Positions 1-6,696 of a stretch of 6,696 nt of DNA are shown piece after piece. Numbering within the stretch: position 1 is the first letter of the stretch; every line of letters starts with the position of its first letter. The translations under genes were made by a program, and so were the position numbers. The notes under the pieces are model-generated. The model was given only the letters and a program-made list of their open reading frames with translations. It did not search any database and was not told where the DNA came from. Source of the stretch: Lachnospiraceae bacterium (lineage in GTDB: Bacteria > Bacillota > Clostridia > Lachnospirales > Lachnospiraceae); NCBI GenBank assembly GCA_004552595.1, contig SFNX01000090.1, forward strand, positions 1 to 6,696. The letters run 5' to 3'.

Positions 1-1736
1 TTGTTGAAGGCGTGAATCTTTTCTGGCACTTTGGCTCATATGTCGGATATCCGATACGAAACGGATATATGATTTATTTTACCGTTTCATTAGTTGCAAT
101 CGGATTTATTCAAAAAACAGAAAATGCAGATGTAAACACACAAGAAGCGACTGAAAAAGCAAATGCAAATAAAACAAATGTATTTAATATTTTGCTTTCG
201 CTAATAACTGCTGCGGGCCTTTTCTTTATTGGATTTTTCTATAGCAATACAGAAGGTTTAACGCTTAGAAATGTATTCCATATTACAACGCTGACAATGG
301 TGGTTACATTCATTGTTTATATGTATTTCCTTATTAGCGGGAAAGGTAAAGTTACAAAATGCGCTGCTATTGTAATGGCGGCAGAGGTGATTTTATTTGG
401 CTTTATTATGATTGGAAAGCCTGCATATTATTCTGTTAATACTTCTGATTTAGAGCAGGAAGGTGAATACATTACTAAAAGCATTCAGCTTGATAAGGCA
501 TTTTCACTTAATGCCACTGATTATAGTGATGAAAACAACGATCTGATGTTTAAGAGGGTTAAGAATCCGGACACATCTTTAAATGCCAACTATGGCCTTA
601 TTTTAAGGCGCCCTGTATTATCTAACTGGACACACCTTTTATCGCCTCTTCTTCAAAGAGATGCTGCAAAGCTTGGATACAGCGTTCAGTACACAAGACT
701 TCTTGATTCGGGCGGAACCTGTTTTTCGGATGCGCTTATTGGAATTACCGATGTAATATCCGGGCTTAAGCTTGATGAAAAACTATACGAATTAAAAGAC
801 ACATGTACAGTCAATAGTGAAGATGGAGAAGAAACATATTATTTATACAAAAGTAAATACACTCTTCCATTTGGAATAGTTACAGATAATATCAATTATG
901 ATTTTGAAAATGCATCAACGGTAGAACTTTACAATGCAATTTACAAAAGCATCACACAAAGCGATAAAAAAATCGCGCATGAATATGAAGCTACTGATAA
1001 ATTAAGTGTTAGCGGTAATAAGGCCCTATATTATATGTCGGGACAGACTGACACTGATGACTACAATACAACAATAGCTGTTAACGGCAATAAGGTTTAC
1101 GTTCCAAGCATTAAGGAAACAGACAACACGCTGTATCCGGCACACTTTAACAATAATGCACTTTATCTTGGAACATTTGAAGATGAAACGGTTAATCTTG
1201 ATATACAAATCGGTGACTATGACAGACTCGGAAATGAAATCACATCAGACATAGATGCTAAGATCATTGCTATTGATATGGATTTATTCAGTAAGCTTTG
1301 CAGTGATTATGAGGATGTAGTAGTAAAGAGAACATTTGATAAGTCTGAGTATAAATTTTTATTAGGTGCAAAAGATGACAAAGAATATTTACTGCTTCCA
1401 ATCTCGTATGACAAAGGATATGAGGCGCAAATTAACGGTGCAGACGCAGACGTAATTAAAGTTGGCGGGATGTTTAGTGCCCTAAAGCTTAACAAGGGTA
1501 ATAATGATATAATAATCAGGTTTGTTCCTGATGGAATGAAAACAGGAATTCTTCTAAGCTTATTTGGCGTTATTCTTATGATTCTTTACATGGTTTTGAA
1601 TTCTAAATCAGATATTTTTGATAAGAATTATATATTACTTGATAACCTTTATATTATAATGTTTGTTGCAGTAATGATCATTATGTACGTAATCCCTTAC
1701 GTATTCTGTGTATTGTCATTAGTTCATATTATTTAG
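1..1736 (+). CDS. YfhO-family membrane protein, C-terminal part (5'-truncated by window edge)
   Basis: Integral membrane protein of the YfhO family (Pfam 'bacterial membrane protein YfhO'). Members are GT-C-like; the Bacillus/Listeria proteins take part in glycosylating lipoteichoic acid on the outer membrane face. The frame is open to the left edge (codons V-E-G from base 3), so the GTG at base 12 is probably an internal Val. Counting that GTG as residue 1, visible family signatures are: NLFWHFGSY..YPIRNGYM (2-20), typical of the YfhO middle region; TM segments near 21-33, 58-77, 91-108 and 117-134; a large extracytoplasmic region with SNW (204-206), GGTCFSDALIG (234-244) and YKSKYTLPFGIV (279-290); a beta-rich stretch YEAQINGADADVIKVGGMFSALKL (470-492) leading to VPDGMKTG; and two C-terminal TMs (511-529, 543-570). 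Family members usually run to about 850-900 aa, so roughly the N-terminal third lies outside the window. A Lys/Asn/Glu-rich linker (34-57) separates two TMs. The sugar and acceptor cannot be read from sequence. Family assignment is strong; the role in this glycan locus is inferred. Confidence 0.88.
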   Translation, partial: VEGVNLFWHFGSYVGYPIRNGYMIYFTVSLVAIGFIQKTENADVNTQEATEKANANKTNVFNILLSLITAAGLFFIGFFYSNTEGLTLRNVFHITTLTMVVTFIVYMYFLISGKGKVTKCAAIVMAAEVILFGFIMIGKPAYYSVNTSDLEQEGEYITKSIQLDKAFSLNATDYSDENNDLMFKRVKNPDTSLNANYGLILRRPVLSNWTHLLSPLLQRDAAKLGYSVQYTRLLDSGGTCFSDALIGITDVISGLKLDEKLYELKDTCTVNSEDGEETYYLYKSKYTLPFGIVTDNINYDFENASTVELYNAIYKSITQSDKKIAHEYEATDKLSVSGNKALYYMSGQTDTDDYNTTIAVNGNKVYVPSIKETDNTLYPAHFNNNALYLGTFEDETVNLDIQIGDYDRLGNEITSDIDAKIIAIDMDLFSKLCSDYEDVVVKRTFDKSEYKFLLGAKDDKEYLLLPISYDKGYEAQINGADADVIKVGGMFSALKLNKGNNDIIIRFVPDGMKTGILLSLFGVILMILYMVLNSKSDIFDKNYILLDNLYIIMFVAVMIIMYVIPYVFCVLSLVHII

Positions 1737-1742
1737 TGTATG
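1734..1742 (+). promoter_or_regulatory. Stop/start junction without Shine-Dalgarno (TAG TGT ATG)
   Basis: The YfhO-like gene ends in TAG at 1734-1736 and the next gene starts with ATG at 1740-1742, in the same frame and one codon later. The upstream 20 bases are AT-rich with no AGGAGG-like element. Every other visible start in the window has a purine-rich SD. Initiation here most likely depends on ribosomes that have just terminated (translational coupling), which would tie expression of the two membrane proteins together. This is inferred from the layout. Confidence 0.5.
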
Positions 1743-3527
1743 GATAGAATTAATAGGTTTTCAATTAAAAAATTCATATTTTCATGTGTATATAATGCTG
1801 TGGTGCTAATTAGTGCACTACTTATTTTCATACCTTTTTTTGAAGAAAACGATGATACTCAGATTGCAATGATTGTAGAGGGCGTTTTTGGTGTAAAGGA
1901 ATGGCACGTTATATATCCTAATTTCATTTTAGGTAAATTATACGTCTTGCTGCAGACAATAATTCCTAATGTCAGATGGCACGTAGTGTTGCAGTATGTC
2001 TTTATTTACATTTCATATGTATTATTGGTTTATGTAATATCTAAGCATAAAAGGGGAATGTTTATTTCGATTGTTGCGGTTCTTGGCACATTTTATGAAA
2101 TGTACGTATCGCTTCAGTATACTAAAACAGCTGCATTTTGCTGCATAGCTGCATTTGTGCTGATTTATGAATATGTACGCAACAATACCGTTGTGTTGAA
2201 TGCTCAGGACAGGCTGTTAAATGTCAGTAAGAACAGTAACAAAAGTGAGAACAGACTGTTTATTATCGCGGCGTTCACATTAGTGATTTATGGAGCGTTG
2301 CTTCGTCCCGAAAGTGTCTTTATCGCGGCTGTTCCTGCTTTTGCGGCAGGTTTACTTGAGCTTTCAAGAACTAAAAACATTAAAAAGTATTTATTAATGT
2401 TTATTCCGTTATTTGCAATTGTATTGTTACTCGCAGCATTAAATTCATATGTATACACAAAGGATGCTGACTGGGACAGATTTATGAAATACAACAAAGC
2501 AAGAATGGAACTTAACGATTACAGATATGACATTCTTGATTTTACTAAATATGCGGATGAGCTTAATGAGCTGAATGTTTCAGAAAATGACGCATATATG
2601 ATACTTACGTATCAGTATGGAGACGATGAGGTGTTCAGCCTTGAAAGATTTTTGGAAATACGAAATGCATTTGGTGATAAAGAGTTCGGATATAAAACAT
2701 TTGCAAACCTTTATGAAAACCTTATAAAAGAAATCAGAATTTCATATGTAATGTTGGCGGGATTAGTCGGAATAATAATTGTTCTTGCCGCATCAATTAT
2801 TACGGACAGGTCAAAGAGCAGTCCCGGATTTATTACCGATGCAATCAGGAAAATCAATGCACTTATACTGACCATTATTTTCTGTTTTGCGGCAGTTTTA
2901 TATTTCCAGTATAGCGGCAGATTTTCACACAGGCTTTATGCATCAATAATAATTCCGACAATATTTGCGATATGTTATATGATGGACAGCATTCACATTA
3001 GAGATAATGATTCAAAAATTGTATTTGGCGGAAATAAAAACGATATCACAATACCGGCATGTATAGTAATAATTATTGTATTAATCGGACTTAACGGACT
3101 TAAATACATTGAAAATTCTAACGATTATTTAAGCTATGCAGATACTAATGAGAAGATAGTAAGAGAGCTTGATGAAATATCAAAGGATAAGGACTCTTTG
3201 TATGTGGCTGACACGTTTACGTTCCAGAATGTATTCAAATATGAAGTGTTTGATACTTTCGAGGAAGGCGAGCTTAGTAACTTTGTAACATGTGGCTCAT
3301 GGTATATAAATTCACCGATAACAAAAAGAGTTACAAGACAATATGGTTATGAAAATCCATTTGAAGCGTTAAGAAGTGAGAGTGATAATGTATACCTTCT
3401 TGACAATACCGGCGTAGAGTACAAGACATTGTTTTTAAAAGAGCATTATGGTAAGGTAGTAGAGGCAGAAAAGATTGAAAACCGTGGAGGAATAGACGTT
3501 TTTTCGATTGCTTCTTCTGAAAAGTGA
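1740..3527 (+). CDS. Polytopic membrane protein, GT-C glycosyltransferase-like, function unassigned
   Basis: A 595-aa membrane protein that I cannot assign to a named family with certainty. TM1 spans about 15-33 and is followed at once by an acidic motif, EENDD (35-39). An acidic pair in the first extracytoplasmic loop is a hallmark position of GT-C enzymes that use polyprenyl-phosphate sugars. Further hydrophobic segments lie near 59-76, 80-100, 107-121, 129-146, 172-188, 191-206 and 216-236. A roughly 100-residue hydrophilic loop (237-334) carries W245..F..YN..R....DY. More TMs lie near 335-354, 373-390, 399-415 and 437-455, and a C-terminal soluble domain of about 140 residues (456-595) follows, probably outside the cell. 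An R-P-E motif (189-191) and GRFSHR (393-398) sit at membrane borders. The ATG follows the upstream stop by 3 nt with no SD; no better downstream start is obvious, because TM1 and the acidic motif follow closely. Its place between a YfhO-like gene and a glycosylphosphotransferase suggests sugar or surface-glycan modification. Alternatives are a flippase-like or other envelope membrane protein. Confidence 0.72.
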   Translation: MDRINRFSIKKFIFSCVYNAVVLISALLIFIPFFEENDDTQIAMIVEGVFGVKEWHVIYPNFILGKLYVLLQTIIPNVRWHVVLQYVFIYISYVLLVYVISKHKRGMFISIVAVLGTFYEMYVSLQYTKTAAFCCIAAFVLIYEYVRNNTVVLNAQDRLLNVSKNSNKSENRLFIIAAFTLVIYGALLRPESVFIAAVPAFAAGLLELSRTKNIKKYLLMFIPLFAIVLLLAALNSYVYTKDADWDRFMKYNKARMELNDYRYDILDFTKYADELNELNVSENDAYMILTYQYGDDEVFSLERFLEIRNAFGDKEFGYKTFANLYENLIKEIRISYVMLAGLVGIIIVLAASIITDRSKSSPGFITDAIRKINALILTIIFCFAAVLYFQYSGRFSHRLYASIIIPTIFAICYMMDSIHIRDNDSKIVFGGNKNDITIPACIVIIIVLIGLNGLKYIENSNDYLSYADTNEKIVRELDEISKDKDSLYVADTFTFQNVFKYEVFDTFEEGELSNFVTCGSWYINSPITKRVTRQYGYENPFEALRSESDNVYLLDNTGVEYKTLFLKEHYGKVVEAEKIENRGGIDVFSIASSEK

Positions 3528-3533
3528 TATAAA

Positions 3534-3552
3534 GGGAAGGACTTAAAAAGTG
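3534..3552 (+). promoter_or_regulatory. Shine-Dalgarno deciding a GTG start
   Basis: A strong purine block, GGGAAGG (3534-3540), lies 9 nt before GTG at 3550-3552. An in-frame TAA at 3544-3546 rules out any start further upstream. The next in-frame ATG is residue 14, inside the first TM helix and too far from the SD, so GTG is the favoured start. Confidence 0.75.
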
Positions 3553-4626
3553 ATTACACCACTTAATATAATACTTGTATTTATTTTTATGGTACTTGTT
3601 CCTTTTATTCTTGGCCTTTTGTTTGAGCGTTTCTTTGAAAATGGTGATAAAATCGTTTTCTCAAGATGCTTTGCAATGGGTCTTTCTGTTATGCTCACAT
3701 TATTCTTAATTCCTGCATTTCCGATGATTTATGTCGGTACTTCGTTCAGAGCACTTTTATATGTTTATTCGGTAATACTAGCTGTTTTTCTCATAATTTC
3801 ACTTATTCTAAACATAAAATCACTTAAAATAAAATTTCAAGATTCAGTTGCTGCAATAAAAGACGAATTGCTGGGAATTGACAAGCTGTATCTTATATTA
3901 TTAATTGCTTCACTTGCTATAATTGCGTTTCAGACAAGCCTTTTGATATTCAAAATGCACACTGATACAGATGACTGCAGATTTCTTGCAGAAAGTCTTG
4001 AAGCAATTGAAAATAACACGCTCTTAAGATTACATGTAATAACAGGAGATGAGTTAAGCTTTCCTCTTGGAGAAATGATGAAGGAAGTTACAGCACCGTA
4101 TCCGTTGATAATATCGGTGCTTTCGGTCTATACAAGGATGCATCCGACAGTACTTGCACATGTCATTTTACCGGCACTTCTTATCCCGCTTTGCTATGCT
4201 ACAGTGTACTTGCTTGGAAAGACAATACTTAAGGATACAAAGAAAACGATTTGTTATCTTTATATTTCATCAATAGTAATATTATTTTCATTTGAATCAA
4301 TATATTCGTGGGGATATACGCTTCTTACGATTATCTGGCAGGGAAGATCGATTTCAGCAGTAATTATGCTGCCTTTACTTTGGTATATATTCATTAAGGT
4401 ATATGTTGAAGAAAAAATGACACCGGTACTGTTTTTTGCTTCTCTCACAGTCGGTCTTGCAAATTCATGCTTAAGCGGAATGGGTGCATTAATGGCACCG
4501 ATTACCGGATGCGTATTTGCTTTTGCAAATCTTGTTAAAAATAAAAAGCTTATACCTTCAATTTTAATCGGAATAAGCGTGATTCCAAGTGGGATGTTTG
4601 CGATAATTCAAAAGCTTCTCTGGTAA
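3550..4626 (+). CDS. DUF6077-like polytopic membrane protein, N-terminal part (gene possibly split)
   Basis: A 358-aa, almost wholly membrane-embedded protein starting at GTG with a good SD, 22 nt after the previous gene. Hydrophobic segments lie near 4-22, 42-60, 66-88, 111-134, 184-206, 207-224, 236-250, 267-284, 292-307, 314-329 and 335-354. A hydrophilic loop (135-183) contains HTDTDD (137-142), an acidic cluster that could bind metal or a sugar phosphate, then GDELSFPLGEMMKEVTAPYP (166-185). WQGRS (263-267) is a second distinctive motif. The sequence resembles the uncharacterised DUF6077 membrane proteins of Clostridia glycan loci, by recollection of the family rather than by search. The protein stops at TAA 4624-4626 just after a hydrophobic helix and a basic turn, with no soluble C-terminal domain, unlike the gene before it. 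The following gene supplies further TMs and such a domain in the +1 frame. The pair therefore looks like one ancestral gene broken into two, either by a real mutation, by a sequencing indel, or as a genuine two-subunit form. Role in glycan assembly is inferred from context only. Confidence 0.7.
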   Translation: MITPLNIILVFIFMVLVPFILGLLFERFFENGDKIVFSRCFAMGLSVMLTLFLIPAFPMIYVGTSFRALLYVYSVILAVFLIISLILNIKSLKIKFQDSVAAIKDELLGIDKLYLILLIASLAIIAFQTSLLIFKMHTDTDDCRFLAESLEAIENNTLLRLHVITGDELSFPLGEMMKEVTAPYPLIISVLSVYTRMHPTVLAHVILPALLIPLCYATVYLLGKTILKDTKKTICYLYISSIVILFSFESIYSWGYTLLTIIWQGRSISAVIMLPLLWYIFIKVYVEEKMTPVLFFASLTVGLANSCLSGMGALMAPITGCVFAFANLVKNKKLIPSILIGISVIPSGMFAIIQKLLW

Positions 4627-4629
4627 GCT

Positions 4630-4642
4630 AAGGAAAACAATG
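4630..4642 (+). promoter_or_regulatory. Possible Shine-Dalgarno for the downstream half gene
   Basis: AAGGA (4630-4634) is spaced 5 nt from ATG at 4640-4642, directly after the upstream stop. This is a usable though short-spaced SD, so the second half could be translated on its own or by reinitiation. The purines may instead be ordinary coding bases (K-L-R-K-T in frame with the downstream part) if the gene was once continuous. Confidence 0.45.
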
Positions 4643-5545
4643 GGAACAATAAAAGAACTGATAAGATACATGCTTGATGCACATAATGCCTACAACGGTA
4701 CGGGAATGATGATGGCCCTTTATTTTGTTGCTCTTATGATAATTGTATTTTACTGCAAAGACAAACACGTTAAAAAGGCAATTATTCTGCCGTCAGTTCT
4801 TTTAATTATAGTAATGTATGTCGGCGTCCCATTGTATGATACACTTGTTTATTACCTTAAGTTTTATGATGGCAGAATGTTCTGGATGCTTATTACTCCA
4901 ATAATAATAAGCATAGGATTTACTTATTTTGTGATGGGGATTGATGATGATAAGCTAAAAATACTTGCTTTAATTTTAATTATCCCGATAAGTCTTTACT
5001 GCGGTGAGTTTCAAATTTCAAACGCCATGTTTAAAAAGGCAGAAAACGCTTACAGACTTCCACAGTCCAGCGTAGATATTACAGAATATGTGACATCGGA
5101 AATGGACTCTCCAAAGCTGATTGTTCCTTACACAATTGCGCATCCTTTCAGACAGATTTCAACAGATGTTCATTTACTTTATGGAGAGGATGCAACTTCC
5201 GGAAGAATATGGGGCGCAAGTGGTGAGTTCAGGATGTTATGTGAGGAAATGGAACATGTTACACCTGATCTTAATGTAATTATGCCTGTCGCAAGAGAGA
5301 ATAATGTTAATTACATTCTTTTTGATACGGTATACACTCAGTTTTGTGAAGACGGGGATATTAATATTTATGGATATCCTATAGATGAAAACTATGTCGG
5401 TGACAGAACATCCACTGTCGGTTTTGACGATATAAAGGGAGTCAGTGTAATAGATGATGAAAGCGGTATTTATTGGGATTTATCATATTACGGACTTAAA
5501 TACGAAAAGACATTCGGACAGTATATATTATATAAGGTTGAATAA
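4640..5545 (+). CDS. Membrane protein with C-terminal soluble domain; probable C-terminal part of the DUF6077-like gene
   Basis: A 301-aa protein in the +1 frame relative to the preceding gene, 13 nt after its stop. Hydrophobic segments lie near 22-39, 46-63, 80-100 and 106-121. The short loop after the third ends in IDDDK (101-105). A hydrophilic domain of about 180 residues (123-301) follows and is probably extracytoplasmic. Recognisable stretches are SSVDITEYV (143-151), LIVPYTIAHPFRQ (160-172), LLYGEDATSGRIWG (179-192) and NNVNYILFDTVY (221-232), ending in a beta-like GQYILYKVE. This alternation of hydrophobic strands and short helices resembles the C-terminal tail domains of other large membrane glycosyltransferase-like proteins. 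There is no signal peptide or stand-alone N-terminal domain; the protein simply starts in a basic/amphipathic segment before a TM, as expected for the second part of a longer membrane protein. The frame is open upstream only to base 4607 (TAA at 4604-4606) and holds no earlier start codon. Together the two parts would make a protein of about 660 aa. Whether it works as a separate subunit or is a broken-gene remnant is not decidable here. Confidence 0.65.
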   Translation: MGTIKELIRYMLDAHNAYNGTGMMMALYFVALMIIVFYCKDKHVKKAIILPSVLLIIVMYVGVPLYDTLVYYLKFYDGRMFWMLITPIIISIGFTYFVMGIDDDKLKILALILIIPISLYCGEFQISNAMFKKAENAYRLPQSSVDITEYVTSEMDSPKLIVPYTIAHPFRQISTDVHLLYGEDATSGRIWGASGEFRMLCEEMEHVTPDLNVIMPVARENNVNYILFDTVYTQFCEDGDINIYGYPIDENYVGDRTSTVGFDDIKGVSVIDDESGIYWDLSYYGLKYEKTFGQYILYKVE

Positions 5546-5560
5546 AAGGATAAACAAATG
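5544..5560 (+). promoter_or_regulatory. Shine-Dalgarno for the glycosylphosphotransferase start
   Basis: AAAAGGA (5544-5550) overlaps the upstream TAA stop (5543-5545) and lies 7 nt before ATG at 5558-5560. The short gap and the SD within the preceding stop codon support co-transcription with the membrane-protein genes and fix the start of the open-ended last gene. Confidence 0.7.
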
Positions 5561-6696
5561 ATTAACAAAAAGACATCTGTATTAGAAACATACAGTCTTA
5601 TATTAATTGATATGCTTGCAGTTATTTTTTCATTTTTAATTGCAAGACTTTTCAGATTCTCTGCAACGGGTGTTCAATCAGTAGATACAGACAGAGAATA
5701 TCTTGTGTGCGTTATCGTTCTTATTATTAGCATTTTATATGGTGTATTTACTGAATATAACAGAGAATTTTTTACAAGAGGCTATTTTGTTGAATTTGTT
5801 GCGATATTCAAATACGAGCTCGTTCTTCTATTAATGTTTGGTGCAACGGTATTCCTTATTCAGGCTAAATATTTCTCAAGACTTGTATTTATTTACTTTG
5901 GTATTGCAGACTTTGTTCTCACATATACCTTTCATATTATGTTTAAGAAGGTTGTGCTAAACACATATTCACGTTCAGATATTGGTGATAAGGTTTTAAT
6001 AGTTACAGACACTCCTTCATCTAAGGAGCTTCTTAAGAACATCGAGAAAAACAAGGAATGGAATTATGATATTACATCCATTGCACTTCTTGATATTGAA
6101 TCAAAGCCAAAGAGAGCAAAAAAGATAAACGGAATACCTGTAGTTGCAGGAAAAAGCGACTTACTTGACGTTGCAACAGTAATGCCGCTTGATGCAGTAT
6201 TTATAAGTGTTGAAGAAGAAAACCTAAGTGAGATAAGAGAGTTAATCGAGCAGTTTGAAATAATGGGCATTACGTGCCATTACAATGTTGAGAAGAAGGA
6301 ACTTAAGCTTGAAGGTAAGACGGCCGGTAACTTCGCAGGCTACACTGTCATGACGTTTTCTCTTAATTACAGAGATTACAGGCGGTTGTTAATAAAAAGG
6401 GTGATTGACATATTTGGAGCAATTATCGGACTTATCTTAACGGGAATTTTAACTCCTTTCGTTGCACTTTTGATTAAAATAGAGAGTAAGGGACCTGTGT
6501 TCTTCTCGCAGGAGCGTGTAGGCAAAAACGGCAGACGCTTCAGGATTTATAAATTCAGGTCAATGTATGCTGACGCTGAAGACAGAAAAAAAGAGCTCAT
6601 GGAAGAAAACGAGATGAAGGGGCTCATGTTCAAGATGGAAGACGACCCAAGAATTACAAAGGTCGGCAAATTTATCAGAAAGACTTCAATCGATGA
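5558..6696 (+). CDS. Polyprenyl glycosylphosphotransferase (bacterial sugar transferase), 3'-truncated by window edge
   Basis: Initiating enzyme of surface-polysaccharide synthesis. Family members move a sugar phosphate from a UDP-sugar to undecaprenyl phosphate at the inner leaflet, giving Und-PP-sugar and UMP. The frame is open from ATG 5558 to the window end (379 complete codons). N-terminal TMs lie near 13-30, 49-64, 84-101 and 107-128. A Rossmann-like CoA-binding-type domain follows (about 144-240; DKVLIVTDTPSSKELL, then INGIPVVAGKSDLLD). The C-terminal catalytic domain begins with KRVIDIFGAIIG (280-291), a membrane-embedded helix with the helix-breaking Pro300. Hallmarks follow: GPVFFSQERVGKNGRRF (312-328), YKFRSM (331-336), the acidic-basic linker, FKMEDDPRITKVGKFIRKTSID (358-379). 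The conserved Asp-Glu catalytic pair falls on the last codon: D379 is complete and only GA of the next codon is present. Homologues of this WbaP/CpsE-like, long form run to about 450-480 aa, so roughly the last 80-100 residues are missing. The sugar (often Glc, Gal or an N-acetylated sugar) cannot be told from this region. Family call is very firm. Confidence 0.96.
   Translation, partial: MINKKTSVLETYSLILIDMLAVIFSFLIARLFRFSATGVQSVDTDREYLVCVIVLIISILYGVFTEYNREFFTRGYFVEFVAIFKYELVLLLMFGATVFLIQAKYFSRLVFIYFGIADFVLTYTFHIMFKKVVLNTYSRSDIGDKVLIVTDTPSSKELLKNIEKNKEWNYDITSIALLDIESKPKRAKKINGIPVVAGKSDLLDVATVMPLDAVFISVEEENLSEIRELIEQFEIMGITCHYNVEKKELKLEGKTAGNFAGYTVMTFSLNYRDYRRLLIKRVIDIFGAIIGLILTGILTPFVALLIKIESKGPVFFSQERVGKNGRRFRIYKFRSMYADAEDRKKELMEENEMKGLMFKMEDDPRITKVGKFIRKTSID

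Noticed and set aside
12..14. GTG at base 12 as the true start of the first gene
   Set aside because: The frame is open to the left edge, no SD is visible before it, and the sequence begins in the middle of the YfhO family (NLFWH...), so this is an internal Val codon of a truncated gene.
1026..1495. Minus-strand ORFs of about 60 aa opposite the YfhO-like gene
   Set aside because: They lie wholly inside a well-supported family gene, have no recognisable domain and read as antisense shadows.
2288..2497. Minus-strand 69-aa ORF opposite the 595-aa protein
   Set aside because: It overlaps a long coding frame of normal composition, with no SD or family resemblance.
3087..3107. Near-tandem GGACTTAA repeat, with a 14-nt match (ACGGACTTAAATAC) again at 5490-5503
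   Set aside because: Both copies encode ordinary Gly-Leu-Lys-Tyr codons inside coding frames. The match is short, without flanking similarity, and fits chance in AT-rich coding DNA.
4260..4448. Minus-strand 62-aa ORF opposite the DUF6077-like gene
   Set aside because: It is antisense to membrane-helix codons and shows no supporting signal.
4613..4629. Inverted repeat AGCTT/AAGCT as a terminator between the split halves
   Set aside because: The stem is only 5 bp, AT-rich, with a 7-nt loop and no following T-run, so it is too weak for an intrinsic terminator.
4615..4640. Programmed +1 frameshifting joining the two membrane-protein halves
   Set aside because: No recognised slippery sequence or prfB-like arrangement is seen at the stop, and a usable SD-ATG follows. 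It is kept only as a remote option.
6064..6270. Minus-strand 68-aa ORF at the right end
   Set aside because: It is antisense to the Rossmann-like domain of the glycosylphosphotransferase, whose identity is firm.

Overview
The window looks like part of a surface-polysaccharide (exopolysaccharide, capsule or wall-glycan) locus from a low-GC, AT-rich Gram-positive bacterium. The codon use (AGA for Arg, many CTT/ATA/TTA codons) and the family content suggest a Clostridia/Lachnospiraceae-type organism. This taxonomic reading is inference from composition and protein style, not from a marker gene.

All five genes lie on the + strand. They are packed with gaps of only 3, 22, 13 and 12 nt, and I see no internal terminator or promoter, so they are probably one transcription unit. 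In order: (1) the C-terminal part of a YfhO-family multi-spanning membrane glycosyltransferase-like protein, cut by the left edge; (2) a 595-aa polytopic membrane protein of GT-C-like layout and unassigned function; (3) and (4) a 358-aa and a 301-aa membrane protein in different frames, which look like the two parts of one larger DUF6077-like membrane protein, split by a stop and frame change; (5) a polyprenyl glycosylphosphotransferase (bacterial sugar transferase family), cut by the right edge just at its conserved Asp-Glu catalytic pair.

A working model, which is inference, is as follows. The glycosylphosphotransferase starts glycan assembly by placing a sugar phosphate on undecaprenyl phosphate. 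The upstream integral membrane proteins act on the outer face of the membrane, for example by adding side-branch sugars from lipid-linked donors to the exported glycan or a wall polymer. No RNA genes, mobile elements, CRISPR arrays or long intergenic regions are present. The most unusual points are the split third gene, the Shine-Dalgarno-less in-frame TAG-TGT-ATG junction between genes 1 and 2, and a run of three dissimilar large membrane proteins, each with an apparent extracytoplasmic C-terminal or near-C-terminal domain.
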